DNA of 54,449 bases from Planctomycetes bacterium UBA1662 (GTDB taxonomy: Bacteria; Planctomycetota; UBA8108): contig DCKY01000152.1 in NCBI GenBank assembly GCA_002320775.1, forward strand, positions 40,916-95,364, read 5' to 3'. The translations under genes were made by a program, and so were the position numbers. Positions 33,661-43,148 of this stretch are shown here, piece by piece; positions within the stretch are counted from its first letter, which is position 1; the number at the start of each line of letters is the position of its first letter. The notes under the pieces were generated by a model. The model saw only the letters and a program-made list of their open reading frames with translations, was not told where the DNA came from and made no database searches.

Positions 33661-35216
33661 GAGGCGTCCAGCTCCTCTTCCGGTTCGGGACCGGAACCCG
33701 TCGAGGAATCCGGGTCGAGATCCTCTTTCCCTGTTCCCATGTCAGGATATTCAACCCGTCCGTGGTTGATGTTGGTCAGCGTCGCCTCGAAGCTCTCCTC
33801 GATCTTGTAGAGATCCGCCATGGTGAGCTGGCACTCATCCAGCTGGCCGTCAAAGATCCGCTTGCGAATCATCTCCCGCGCTATCTCCCTGAACTTTACC
33901 GGAGTAGGGTCCTGGATACTCTTGGAGATCGCCTCGACAGCGTCGGCCAGCATCAGCACTCCAGCCTCCGGGAAGGTCGGCTTGGGTCCTGGATAACGAT
34001 ATTCCGTATCCTCGGTTGAACCCTCCTCCTCATCGCCTTCCTCCTGCCGTGCCTTGTGGTAAAAGAATTCGACAACCGTCGTTCCGTGATGCATGGGAAT
34101 CATATCGATGATCTGCTGCGGCAGCTTCTCCTCTCGAGCGAAAATGATCCCCTCCTTGACATGCGACATGATAATGAGCTTCGACATCGATGGACGCAGC
34201 TGGTCATGAATCGACTTGTCCTGGCCCATGTTCTCGGCGAAATACTCAGGCTTGTAGATCTTGCCGATATCGTGGTAATACGCCCCGACGCTGGCCAGGA
34301 GAACATTCCCGCCGATCGCCTCCGTCGCCTCCCGCGCCAGCTGCTGTACGCCGAGGGTATGCTGAAAGGTTCCCGGGGCACGCGTACGCAGGATATGCAG
34401 CAGCTGGTTGCTCGGGTCGGCGAGCTCCAGCAGACGACGCTCGGTAAGCACATCGAAGATCTTCTCGATCTGGGGAAGCAGGCTGGTAACGATACCGCCG
34501 GAAATAAGCCCCCCCATCAGCGCGTACCCGGGATCCTGCAGGAAGGAAGCCAGAAAACCGACATCTTCACTACCGGAAAAATCGCCCATCACCTTGAAGC
34601 AGATGACGGTCAGCGCCTGAACAAATCCCGCTCTGATTCCTATGAGAACCGGCTGAGACTGCTTGCGCATCTTCCTGACTCCGAGGACTGACACGACAGC
34701 CCCGAGACTCAACGTAACAGCCAATTGGAAGGGCTCGTAGGAAGCCGGGGCCAGGAGGGCGAGGTAGGAGGCAAGGCCCCCACAGAGAAGAATCGCCACC
34801 ATGTTGCTGTAGGCCAGCCCGGCAATCATCGCCAGGGCCGGCAGCGGCAGGAGATAGGCCGGCCAGTTGAGAGCGAACATGCCCCAGCACAGGCTGACAG
34901 TCAGCACAATCAGGAGAACAAACTGGTTGAATTTCGCGGTCGACTGGAAAAGCGCGGGCTGGATGCGGTTGATGACCAGCACCCCGAGCACCGTGACCAT
35001 GATGAGCAGCCCGGCCACTCCTATCTGCTCGCGCTGAAACTCGTCCTTTTCGCCGATATTCAGCAAGAGCAACAGCAATGCCACCAGCAACACGGTCACA
35101 ACGATTCTGAACAGCAGGTTCGCCTGGCGGGAGCTCTCTCGCAGAACAACCTCCTGCCCCTGCTGACGGGACCGGAGGAATTCGTCGATTCTCTTACTCT
35201 TTCGTTTTCTTGCCAT
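33657..35216 (-). CDS. 7TM-HD family membrane phosphodiesterase (PgpH/YqfF-like)
   Basis: About 519 residues from ATG 35216; a TTG at 35234 would add six residues. The N-terminal half has about six or seven hydrophobic segments (LLFRIVVTVLLVALLLLLLN, AGLLIMVTVLGVLVIN and more). The cytoplasmic HD domain (about 270-450) has APGTFQHTLGVQQLA, GAYYHDIGKIYKPEYF and IIMSHVKEGI. In relatives (PgpH) this domain degrades cyclic di-AMP. The large outside domain of PgpH appears to be absent, so it is the shorter form. The C-terminus is acidic. Confidence 0.85.
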   Translation of the reverse strand: MARKRKSKRIDEFLRSRQQGQEVVLRESSRQANLLFRIVVTVLLVALLLLLLNIGEKDEFQREQIGVAGLLIMVTVLGVLVINRIQPALFQSTAKFNQFVLLIVLTVSLCWGMFALNWPAYLLPLPALAMIAGLAYSNMVAILLCGGLASYLALLAPASYEPFQLAVTLSLGAVVSVLGVRKMRKQSQPVLIGIRAGFVQALTVICFKVMGDFSGSEDVGFLASFLQDPGYALMGGLISGGIVTSLLPQIEKIFDVLTERRLLELADPSNQLLHILRTRAPGTFQHTLGVQQLAREATEAIGGNVLLASVGAYYHDIGKIYKPEYFAENMGQDKSIHDQLRPSMSKLIIMSHVKEGIIFAREEKLPQQIIDMIPMHHGTTVVEFFYHKARQEEGDEEEGSTEDTEYRYPGPKPTFPEAGVLMLADAVEAISKSIQDPTPVKFREIAREMIRKRIFDGQLDECQLTMADLYKIEESFEATLTNINHGRVEYPDMGTGKEDLDPDSSTGSGPEPEEELDAS

Positions 35217-35263
35217 ATTTTCCGCGATCCGCAAGGGGCGTTTCGGCCCCGCCGGCAGCCAGC

Positions 35264-36259
35264 CTACTGACCCTTCGACGTGGAATTGTTTTCAGCGGCC
35301 CCGTAGGCCTCAACGATCTTCTTAACCAGCGGATGCCTCACAATATCCATCTGCTCGAGCTCTACCCAGGCAATCCCATGAATATCCTTCATAAGAGGAG
35401 CGGCATGCACCAGGCCGGAGAGTTGTTCCTCGGGCAAATCGAATTGCGTCACGTCTCCGTTGGCCACGACCTTGGAGCCTATTCCAAGCCGGGTCAGAAA
35501 CATCTTCATCTGGGAGGCCGTGGTGTTCTGTCCTTCATCGAGAATGATAAAGGAGTTGTTCAGGGTGCGCCCGCGCATATAGGCGAGCGGAATGATCTCT
35601 ATAATCTCACGCTCGATATAGCGCTTCACCTGCTCCATCCCGAGGACGTCATTGAGCGCATCGTAGAGCGGCTGCAGGTAGGGATTCACCTTGGCCTGAA
35701 AATCACCGGGAAGGAAGCCCAGCTTTTCACCGGCCTCTACCGCCGGTCGGCACAGGATCAGCTTCTGGTAGTCTCCGGAACGCAGACCGTCCACCGCCAG
35801 GCGCACGGCGAGGTAGGTCTTTCCGGTTCCCGCCGGACCAATACAGAAGACCAGCTCATTGCGGATGATCGCCTCGATGTACCCCTCCTGGCCTTTCGAA
35901 CGGGCCAGGCTCCTCACTGTTGCGCGTTCCTGGGGCGTCAGCTTCCTCTGCTTCGCGCTCGGGGATCCGGATTCTTCAGCCTCTCCTCTTTCCCGCTCAT
36001 CATCGGCCTTGATCCTGGCCAGCCGGGACTCGACGTAGAGGTCCGGCAGAGGATCCCCGGCCCTGTAAAGCTCGGCCATGTCTTTCAGAAGCTGCTCCGC
36101 GCAACGAACCAGCCCCTCGTCTCCCTCGATACGAACAACCCCATTGCGGGCCGCGACCTGGATACCGAGGCCATCTCGAATCTGGCGCAGATGGGCATCA
36201 CTCGCGCCGAATATGAACAGGGCCTCTTCCTGTGAGGCCAACTCGATAGCTAATTCCAT
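35264..36259 (-). CDS. phoH: PhoH-family ATPase
   Basis: About 331 residues from ATG 36259, chosen because it starts just after the cdsA stop; an upstream in-frame start at 36310 would overlap cdsA by 41 bases. Family markers are the PhoH N-terminal RNA-binding-like part, ELVFCIGPAGTGKTYLAV (Walker A), KLILCRPAVEAGEKLGFLPGDF, and FIILDEGQNTTASQMKMFLTRLG (Walker B). PhoH next to the HD phosphodiesterase and ybeY is a common bacterial arrangement linked to RNA metabolism. Confidence 0.92.
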   Translation of the reverse strand: MELAIELASQEEALFIFGASDAHLRQIRDGLGIQVAARNGVVRIEGDEGLVRCAEQLLKDMAELYRAGDPLPDLYVESRLARIKADDERERGEAEESGSPSAKQRKLTPQERATVRSLARSKGQEGYIEAIIRNELVFCIGPAGTGKTYLAVRLAVDGLRSGDYQKLILCRPAVEAGEKLGFLPGDFQAKVNPYLQPLYDALNDVLGMEQVKRYIEREIIEIIPLAYMRGRTLNNSFIILDEGQNTTASQMKMFLTRLGIGSKVVANGDVTQFDLPEEQLSGLVHAAPLMKDIHGIAWVELEQMDIVRHPLVKKIVEAYGAAENNSTSKGQ

Positions 36260-36269
36260 GTGATGATCT

Positions 36270-37166
36270 TCAAGACCAGTAGCAGGAAAGGACCCAGAAC
36301 ACAAATCCACTGAAGATAAAGCTGTCGATCATGTCCAGAACCCCCCCGAACTCCGGCAGCAGAGACCCGGAATCCTTAACACCGTAAAGTCGTTTCATGA
36401 GCGATTCGCTCAGATCGCCTATAGCGGCACTGACACCAAGGATTATCCCAAAGGCGATCCCCCCCGGCCATCCAATTTTCACGGGGGCGAGATACCCCAG
36501 GTGGGCTGCTCCCGAAAACCAGCCAGCGGTCAAAACAAGACCGGCGACGTAACCCTCTAAGCTCTTCCCAGGGCTGACCTTAAGAATCTTTGTTCGCCCC
36601 AGTATCGAACCGATGACATAGCCTCCAATATCGGTCAGCTTGATTCCGAAAACAAAGATAGCCCCGGTCACTACGCTATCCGCCCTGCAGTAAATCCGTG
36701 CTACGAAAGAGAAAAGCAGGCCAAAGAGCAGAGCCCCCAGAATGGCCTGAGCCAGCTCGCCCGCGCGCTCGAGGAAATCTTTCGTAAAAAGAACAGCCGC
36801 AAAGGACAGGAAGAGCAGGCCAAACACCCCGAGAATCAGGGTCTCGTGTTCGCCCTGGAAGAGCCCAAGGCTGCTGAGAAGAAGACGGCCGTCTTCATGG
36901 GCTTTCCAATCCCAGCAGGCCGCCGCGAGGAACAGGCCGGTTGCCAGGAGGCCCGGGAGGGAGGAGAGACGAAGGTGGCGGCCGGAGAACATCTTCGAGA
37001 ACTCAAGATAGCCCACCAGCCCCATCCCCACGAGAATCGCTGAGCCGGCAATCCTGCTGTCGAATACATGGTCAAGCGTCAGCACGCCAGCGACCAGGAG
37101 CACCAGTATGGTCCCGAGCAGGTAGCGGATCTGCTTAGCTCCCAAACCGTTTCTCCCCGGGGACAA
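36270..37166 (-). CDS. cdsA: Phosphatidate cytidylyltransferase CdsA
   Basis: An integral membrane enzyme making CDP-diacylglycerol from phosphatidate and CTP. The 298 residues contain about seven hydrophobic segments. The C-terminal signature SLMKRLYGVKDSGSLLPEFG followed by GVLDMIDS is recognisable, but two usually conserved positions differ: HGG is FGG and LDRIDS is LDMIDS. The start appears to be TTG 37166 with AGGGG close upstream. It lies between uppS and phoH in a lipid and cell-wall run. Confidence 0.85.
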   Translation of the reverse strand: MSPGRNGLGAKQIRYLLGTILVLLVAGVLTLDHVFDSRIAGSAILVGMGLVGYLEFSKMFSGRHLRLSSLPGLLATGLFLAAACWDWKAHEDGRLLLSSLGLFQGEHETLILGVFGLLFLSFAAVLFTKDFLERAGELAQAILGALLFGLLFSFVARIYCRADSVVTGAIFVFGIKLTDIGGYVIGSILGRTKILKVSPGKSLEGYVAGLVLTAGWFSGAAHLGYLAPVKIGWPGGIAFGIILGVSAAIGDLSESLMKRLYGVKDSGSLLPEFGGVLDMIDSFIFSGFVFWVLSCYWS

Positions 37167-37244
37167 GTCCCCTAAGATTCGCCGCGCAAGTCAAGGCGAT
37201 GTGATGGTTCAAGCTCCGCGCCTCCTGCATGCGACAACCAGAGT

Positions 37245-38012
37245 TCAGATTCCGTTGGACCCCGAGGCTTCACGAGAAGCCGGATCCAACACGGCACCGT
37301 ATTTTCTGTCCCGGTCGACATAGGCGACCAGCGCCTCATCGAGATGCTCAACGTCAAAATCAGGCCACAGCTCATCGGTGATCCAGAGCTCGCTATAGGA
37401 GGACTGCCAGAGAAGAAAATTCGAGAGCCTGTATTCTCCAGCCGTTCGAATCACCAGATCGGGGTCCTTCATCTGCGGATCAGCCAGGTAGGCGGCAAAC
37501 ACATCTTCGCTGATATCCTCGATCCTGCCCGGATCCACTTTTCCATCTCTGACGTCCGCGCAGAGTGCCCGGACCGCGTTGATGATCTCCTGGCGCGAAC
37601 CATAGTTGAGAGCAAGCCGCATGACCATCCCGTCATTCTCAGAGGTAAGGATCTCTGTCTCATGAAGCGTCTCCAGAACATCCGCGGGAAAAGAGCTGAC
37701 ATCGCCAATGGTGGTAAGACGGATGTTGTTGTCCATCAACATGTCCCGTTCCTTGACGAGATAGGTCTTCAGCAGCTTCATCAGGAAGCTGATCTCCCGG
37801 CGCGGGCGACGCAGGTAGTTCTCCGTAGACAAGGCGAAGAAGGTGGCCTCCCGCACTCCCAACTCACGACAGTGGGTCGTGATTCTGCGTAGAGATACCG
37901 CTCCCTCCTCATAGCCCCTCAGCCGCAGGAACCCCCGATTCATGGCCCAGCGCCCATTACCATCCATGATAAAGGCGATATGGGCGGGGACCTGTTCAGG
38001 AGAAAACTTCAC
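37245..38012 (-). CDS. uppS: Isoprenyl transferase / undecaprenyl diphosphate synthase UppS
   Basis: A cytoplasmic cis-prenyltransferase that makes the undecaprenyl diphosphate carrier for peptidoglycan. The start is GTG 38012, chosen for the AAGGAG 9 bases upstream and because it sits just after the purA stop at 38017. Markers over about 255 residues: IAFIMDGNGRWAMNRG with the catalytic Asp, ALSTENYLRPRRE-like helix, LALNYGSRQEI and IRTAGEYRLSNFLLWQSSYSEL. Next in the run is cdsA. Confidence 0.93.
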   Translation of the reverse strand: MKFSPEQVPAHIAFIMDGNGRWAMNRGFLRLRGYEEGAVSLRRITTHCRELGVREATFFALSTENYLRRPRREISFLMKLLKTYLVKERDMLMDNNIRLTTIGDVSSFPADVLETLHETEILTSENDGMVMRLALNYGSRQEIINAVRALCADVRDGKVDPGRIEDISEDVFAAYLADPQMKDPDLVIRTAGEYRLSNFLLWQSSYSELWITDELWPDFDVEHLDEALVAYVDRDRKYGAVLDPASREASGSNGI

Positions 38013-38016
38013 TCTC

Positions 38017-39348
38017 TCAGTCTCCTTCCGCCGGAGCCGGCTCGAGCCACGGGTCAAGTGAAACAATCTGTGAGCGTTCCTTACCCACCGACACGATCGC
38101 GATGGGACAGCCCGCGGCATCAGTGACAAAACGCAGGTACTCGCGGGCCTTCTCCGGCAGATCCTCAAAGGCTCTGCACTCTGTGGTGTTCTCCAGCCAG
38201 CCGGGGAAAGATCGATACTGGGGAATCACCTCGCATTCGGTGGAGGCCGGATACTGGTCCGTCTCAACCCCATCCACCTTATAGGAGACCGCCACCTTGA
38301 TCTCTTCGAGATGATCAAGAACATCGAGCTTGGTCACGACCATCGCATCGACATCGCCAAATTGAATCGCTCGCCGCAAGGCCACGATATCAAGCCAACC
38401 GCAGCGCCTTGGACGCCCGGTCGTAGCGCCGAATTCCCCACCTACCTCGCGCAGGCTGGCAGCGGCCTCTTCCTGCATCTCACTGGGAAAAGGCCCCTCC
38501 CCAACCCGTGTCGCATAGGCCTTGGTTATACCGAGAACCTTCCCCACCTTGCGTGCCGAGAAACCGGTCCCCGGCCCCAGCCCCAGAAAGGAGGTATTAG
38601 ATGAGGTCACGTAGGGATAGGTTCCCATGTCGATATCGAGCATTGCGCCCTGGGCTCCCTCGAAAAGAATACCGGCTCCCCGGGCATCCTGTTCATGGAG
38701 AAAGGCTGTGACATCACAGACCCGGGGACGCAGCCGTTCGGCATACGCGGAATACTCTTCAAAGACAGCCTCGGGATCGATGGGATCACGGCCGTGGAGC
38801 TTCTCAAGCTCACGATTCTTCAACTCGCCAAGATGAACAAGCCGCTCCCTGAGACCATCCGGATCGACGAATTCGGACATCCGCATACCAACGCGCGAAG
38901 CCTTGTCAGTATAGCAGGGGCCGATGCCTCTCAAGGTGGTACCGATCTTCCCATCTCCGCCGGCGCTCTCCTTCGCCTCATCCAGCGCGCTGTGATAGGG
39001 CAGCACAACATGGGCACGGTCACTGATGAGAATATTCTCTTCATGGTCGAGGCCAATTTCCAGGAGTCCGTCGAGCTCGCCGATCAGCGCGCGGGGGTCG
39101 ATAACAACCCCATTGCCGATCACGCAGGCTGTATCCTTCTTGAGAATTCCGGAGGGAATGAGATGGAAGATGTACTCCTGGTCCTCTACCTGCACGGTAT
39201 GACCCGCGTTGGCTCCGCCCTGGTAACGAACGACAACGTCTGCATCAGCCGTCAGAACGTCTACGATCTTACCCTTGCCTTCATCTCCCCACTGAAGTCC
39301 TACTACACAGCTGTGCCGGGCGGACCGGTCTTGATTCAAACTGCTCAT
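38017..39348 (-). CDS. purA: Adenylosuccinate synthetase PurA
   Basis: Joins IMP and aspartate with GTP in AMP synthesis. About 443 residues from ATG 39348; a start at 39372 would add eight residues, but GAGAG lies just upstream of 39348. Motifs: VVGLQWGDEGKGKIVDVL, GGANAGHTVQV, GTTLRGIGPCYTDKASR, FEGAQGAMLDIDMGTYPYVTSS and GRPRRCGWLDIVALR. All are standard. It sits between carA and uppS. Confidence 0.95.
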   Translation of the reverse strand: MSSLNQDRSARHSCVVGLQWGDEGKGKIVDVLTADADVVVRYQGGANAGHTVQVEDQEYIFHLIPSGILKKDTACVIGNGVVIDPRALIGELDGLLEIGLDHEENILISDRAHVVLPYHSALDEAKESAGGDGKIGTTLRGIGPCYTDKASRVGMRMSEFVDPDGLRERLVHLGELKNRELEKLHGRDPIDPEAVFEEYSAYAERLRPRVCDVTAFLHEQDARGAGILFEGAQGAMLDIDMGTYPYVTSSNTSFLGLGPGTGFSARKVGKVLGITKAYATRVGEGPFPSEMQEEAAASLREVGGEFGATTGRPRRCGWLDIVALRRAIQFGDVDAMVVTKLDVLDHLEEIKVAVSYKVDGVETDQYPASTECEVIPQYRSFPGWLENTTECRAFEDLPEKAREYLRFVTDAAGCPIAIVSVGKERSQIVSLDPWLEPAPAEGD

Positions 39349-39390
39349 CTCTACTCTCTCTGCCGGCCTCATCGCCGCCCTGTTCCACCG

Positions 39391-40581
39391 TCAGACTCGA
39401 GCGGGACTTTCCCAGATCTCGGGTATTGCTGGCAGGGGCTTGGCGCTTCGGATCATCCGTGCAAAATCATCGAAAAGGAACGTGAAATCATTCGGACCAG
39501 GTGCCGCCTCCGGATGAAACTGCACCGTGAACAAGGGAAACTCCCTGTGATAAAGACCCTCGAGGGTCTGGTCGTTAAGATTGATGAAATACGGTTCCAC
39601 CTGGTCAGATTCAAAGGAATCCGGAACCACCGCGTAACAGTGATTCTGCACGGAGATCTCGACCTTGCCGGTCCGTGTATTGAGTACCGGATGGTTGCCC
39701 CCGTGATGCCCGAACCTCAACTTTTCCGTACGGCCTCCAAGGGCCAGCCCGGTCAACTGGTGGCCAAGGCAGATACCGAAAATCGGGTATTCACCGATGA
39801 GCGCCCGTATCGTCTCGATGGCATAGGGCAACCCCTCCGGGTCACCGGGTCCATTTGAGAGAAAGACTCCATCGGGGTTCATTTCACGAACCTGCTCCGC
39901 TGTAGTATCAGCCGGCACCTGATGAACCTTGAATCCCATCTCGTATAAGATTCTCAAGATGTTGTATTTTACGCCGTAGTCGAAAGCCACAATCTCGAGA
40001 CCTTCGCCTAAACGCTCGGCCGCGCGATTGTCCTTGAAACAGGCTGAGAAAGGCGAGTTGAAGCCCTGCTCCCAAAGCTGCGGCTCCTCGCAGCTGACCT
40101 CCTTGACCATATCCTGGCCGCCGAGCCCCTCCCAATTCTTCGCTTTCTCAACGAGAGCTTCATCCGAATCCTCGGATGTCGAGATAAGACCCTTGAGCGA
40201 GCCCTCCACCCTCAGCAGCTTCGTCACCGCCCGGGTATCGATTCCGGAGATCCCGACCACTCCATGACGGGCAAGATAACCGTCAAGGGGTTCACAGCTC
40301 CTGAAATTGGATGGCCGGCGGCTCATCTCGCGAACAATAACCCCCCGAAGGGAGGGAGTACGCGATTCCTCATCATCCGGATTAACTCCGTAGTTGCCAA
40401 TCAGCGGGTTGGTCATCACCACCATCTGTCCATTGTAGGAGGCATCGGTAAAAACCTCCTGGTAGCCGGTCAGGGACGTATTGAAGACCACCTCTCCAAT
40501 AGACTCCCCATCCGCACCAACAGAGATCCCGCGTAGAACGGTTCCATCCTCTAGAGCCAGCCTGGCGCATTTTTGAGACAC
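39391..40581 (-). CDS. carA: Carbamoyl-phosphate synthase small subunit CarA
   Basis: The glutamine amidotransferase subunit supplying ammonia for carbamoyl phosphate. Over 396 residues: N-terminal LEDGTVLRGISVGADGESIGEVVFNTSLTGYQEVFTDASY, then the class I GATase domain with PIFGICLGHQL (nucleophile Cys) and VQFHPEAAPGPND (His/Glu). The GTG start has GGAG 7 bases upstream. The large subunit carB is not in this window. Confidence 0.95.
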   Translation of the reverse strand: MSQKCARLALEDGTVLRGISVGADGESIGEVVFNTSLTGYQEVFTDASYNGQMVVMTNPLIGNYGVNPDDEESRTPSLRGVIVREMSRRPSNFRSCEPLDGYLARHGVVGISGIDTRAVTKLLRVEGSLKGLISTSEDSDEALVEKAKNWEGLGGQDMVKEVSCEEPQLWEQGFNSPFSACFKDNRAAERLGEGLEIVAFDYGVKYNILRILYEMGFKVHQVPADTTAEQVREMNPDGVFLSNGPGDPEGLPYAIETIRALIGEYPIFGICLGHQLTGLALGGRTEKLRFGHHGGNHPVLNTRTGKVEISVQNHCYAVVPDSFESDQVEPYFINLNDQTLEGLYHREFPLFTVQFHPEAAPGPNDFTFLFDDFARMIRSAKPLPAIPEIWESPARV

Positions 40582-40685
40582 TGAATTACTCCAACTCTTT
40601 TCCTCGACACCACATTATGTTGGGTGATCTGATTTTTTCCACGGATTTTGAAAAATGCCGGGCTCGGCTACGGCAAACAAGCTCT

Positions 40686-41963
40686 TTACTTCGGGCCGAT
40701 GTACTCCTTGCCTCCCATGTAGGACTGAAGCACGCCGGGAATCCTGATCCTTCCATCGGCCTCCTGGTTCAGCTCGAGGATCGAAATCAGGATCCGCGGG
40801 CTGGCGATGGCGGTATTGTTCAAGGTGTGACAGAAATGTACCTTGCCGTCCGAATCGCGGTAACGCAGATCGAGACGGCGAGACTGGAAATCATGAAAGC
40901 GCGAGGCGCTGTGGGTCTCACCATAGCTCTCCCGTGAAGGCATCCAGGTCTCAATATCAAACTTCTGCACCTGGGGCTGGCCAAGGTCTCCACCGCAGAC
41001 GTTCACCACCCTGTAGGGGAGCTCAAGCGCCTGCACTACCTCCTCAGCGTTGCTGAGGATAAATTCGTGCATGCGCAGCGACTCCTCCTCATCGTTGCGG
41101 CAGACGATCACCTGCTCAACCTTGTTAAACTGGTGAATCCTGTAAAGCCCTCTGGTATCTCTTCCCGCGGCGCCGGCCTCCCGGCGATAGCAGGTCGAAT
41201 AGCCCGCGTAGAGTCGCGGCAGATCGGCCTCGTCGAGAATCTCGCCGCTGTGATAGGCCGTCACCGGGACCTCCGAAGTGCCGATCAGGTACTTCCCATC
41301 TTTCTCACAGGCGTAAGCCTGCTCCTCCCCGCCGGGAAAATACGCAGTACCCACCATCGGCTCGCGGCGAACGAGGGTAGGTACCAGCATCGGAGAGAAG
41401 CCCTTTTCGACAAGGTGGTTGAGGGTGAATTGCAGAACGGCAAGCTCGAGCAGGGCGCCCTCGTTCTTGAGCATATAGGTGCGCGAGCCCGCCAGCTTCG
41501 CCGCTCCCTTCATGTCGATCAGGTCAAGCTCCTCGCCGAGCTCCAGGTGATCCTTCAGAGGGAAGTCAAACTGTGGAATCTCGCCCCATTCGCGAACCAG
41601 GACATTGTCTTCATCCGTCTCCCCATCAGGAACCTCCTCCGCCGGTATGTTGGGTACGAGCAGCATGAGCTCGTGGAGCTCAGTCTCGATCGGCCCCAGC
41701 TCCTTCTCATACCCCTTGATCCGCTCAGCGATCTCCCCCATCTCAGCGATCCTCGCCTGCTTCTCTTCCCCCTCGAGAGTGGCGATTTCCTTGCCCACTT
41801 TTTTCTGGTCCGCGCGAAGCTCTTCACTCTCGAAGACCAGCTTCTTCCTCTGGTCATCCAGGGAAAGAATGCGATCTACCGACTCCTCGCAAGGAATGTA
41901 TTTCTTGCGACCAGCCGCTTTCACCAGATCCGGATTCTCTCGCAGGGCTTTTAAATTGAGCAT
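40686..41963 (-). CDS. serS: Seryl-tRNA synthetase SerS
   Basis: Class II aminoacyl-tRNA synthetase. The start at ATG 41963 (MLNLKALRENPDLV) is the usual SerS beginning; an upstream in-frame start would add 22 unlike residues. About 425 residues: an N-terminal coiled coil (about 30-105), then the catalytic core with motif 2 in AGYSTCYRREAGAAGRDTRG and motif 3 near the C-terminus (NNTAIASPRILISILEL). SerS is also the enzyme that charges tRNA-Sec with serine in selenium-using bacteria, but this alone is not evidence for selenium use. Confidence 0.95.
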   Translation of the reverse strand: MLNLKALRENPDLVKAAGRKKYIPCEESVDRILSLDDQRKKLVFESEELRADQKKVGKEIATLEGEEKQARIAEMGEIAERIKGYEKELGPIETELHELMLLVPNIPAEEVPDGETDEDNVLVREWGEIPQFDFPLKDHLELGEELDLIDMKGAAKLAGSRTYMLKNEGALLELAVLQFTLNHLVEKGFSPMLVPTLVRREPMVGTAYFPGGEEQAYACEKDGKYLIGTSEVPVTAYHSGEILDEADLPRLYAGYSTCYRREAGAAGRDTRGLYRIHQFNKVEQVIVCRNDEEESLRMHEFILSNAEEVVQALELPYRVVNVCGGDLGQPQVQKFDIETWMPSRESYGETHSASRFHDFQSRRLDLRYRDSDGKVHFCHTLNNTAIASPRILISILELNQEADGRIRIPGVLQSYMGGKEYIGPK

Positions 41964-42326
41964 GGAACCCAAAAAATCATCGACAGGTAAGACCGGCGCG
42001 CATTCTGTCACCGCGACACCGGATTGCAAGAGGGAAAGTCTCGACAGGCGTATCCCCCCTCTTCTTTTGAGTGAAATATTACCTTCTCTCGCCCTCTGCC
42101 GGTCTGTTCTTTTTCAGCAATAATTCCTTATGGGCATCCCTATCCGGACATACAATGTTCTCCGAGTTGGAACGGAGTGGCGGGATCAAGGCCAAAAGCA
42201 GAGCCCGAATCCTTCCCTCCGCCGGAAACAAAAAGAGAAAACACATCATTGGATGAGCGCTCTTCTGCTCCTGGCCGGTGGCCGGGAGCCTGGAAACCGC
42301 TCTCCCGGGGAGTTCGACTTTTGCGA
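41964..42326. other. 363-base divergent region between serS and the gene at 42327
   Basis: No convincing gene is seen; the frame of the downstream gene extends back to 42177 but that part is Arg/Pro/Ser-rich and lacks a ribosome binding site. Around 42070-42130 the sequence becomes A/T-rich (AAATATTACC, AATAATTCC) and likely holds the promoters, but no well-spaced -35/-10 pair is convincing. Confidence 0.4.
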
Positions 42327-43142
42327 ATGGAATCAAGGGTCAGGTCTCTAGAGGCCCGGAGGCTTCACGCCGCTGAGTTCGCACTGCGGGCAAAGGACCA
42401 GGAGGGCAGCTCCCTCATGATGGATAGCTGCGAGGCCCAGGAACGCCGCATCGAGATCATCGAGACCGTGGGACTGTTCGTCAGCGGGACGATCGGCCGG
42501 CGCAGGCTCTATCGAAAACTGATGGCCGCCAGCCGTGGAGGCGATGCTCGGCTGCAGCCTCCGGCGATAACCGCCCTGGGGCTGGCAATCCTGCTTTCGG
42601 ACCCGGCCGCCTCGATGGGGCGCGAACAGCTCAGGCGCTGCCTTCGAAGCCTGCTCTCGGCGCTCGGATGCCGGCGTCCGCTGCCGGTTGGCAAGCTCCT
42701 CAACTATCTTGGCGAAAGCCTGGGGCAGCTTGAGCTCAACCTGCCGGATATGCCTCGAGCTGGACTCGATGAACCCGAAGAGCAATGGGTCGATCTGGCT
42801 GTTGATCGGCATGCAACCGGCTTTCAGTTGATTCCGGCCTCCGTATTTACCCGGTCGTTTTTCCGCCGCGCCCTGCGCGCAAACAGGACTGCCAACTCGC
42901 GGGCTGCCCCCGCCTGCTACCACCGGGAAAATGACAAGGCGCCGATTCTGCTCGAGCTGCACCCCGGCCTTTCGGAAAACATCGACTTCGAATATTACGT
43001 CGATGAGTCGGGGCTGTCGGAGATCGTTCTCGACACCGAGAGCCTTGGCTGGGGCGAAAAATTTCATGCTGCTCGCATCTTCGCTCTCTATAGCAACCTC
43101 GGCCGCGCCGCGCTCGAGGGTGTCCCCCTGCGGGACCAGTGA
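42327..43142 (+). CDS. Hypothetical protein upstream of the transglutaminase lipoprotein
   Basis: About 271 residues from ATG 42327; the true start is uncertain. I do not recognise a family. The N-terminal part is basic and helical (SRVRSLEARRLHAAEFALRAKDQEG), the middle has helical RRRLYRKLMAA and LGLAILLSDPAAS, and the C-terminus is beta-rich with ENIDFEYYVDESGLSEIVLDT. The stop lies 6 bases before the next gene, so they are probably co-transcribed. A long reading frame on the opposite strand looks less natural in composition. Confidence 0.55.
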   Translation: MESRVRSLEARRLHAAEFALRAKDQEGSSLMMDSCEAQERRIEIIETVGLFVSGTIGRRRLYRKLMAASRGGDARLQPPAITALGLAILLSDPAASMGREQLRRCLRSLLSALGCRRPLPVGKLLNYLGESLGQLELNLPDMPRAGLDEPEEQWVDLAVDRHATGFQLIPASVFTRSFFRRALRANRTANSRAAPACYHRENDKAPILLELHPGLSENIDFEYYVDESGLSEIVLDTESLGWGEKFHAARIFALYSNLGRAALEGVPLRDQ

Positions 43143-43148
43143 GGCGCG

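Noticed and set aside
38695..39858. A 387-residue plus-strand ORF across purA and carA
   Set aside because: Antisense to two clearly identified enzymes and spans their intergenic boundary.
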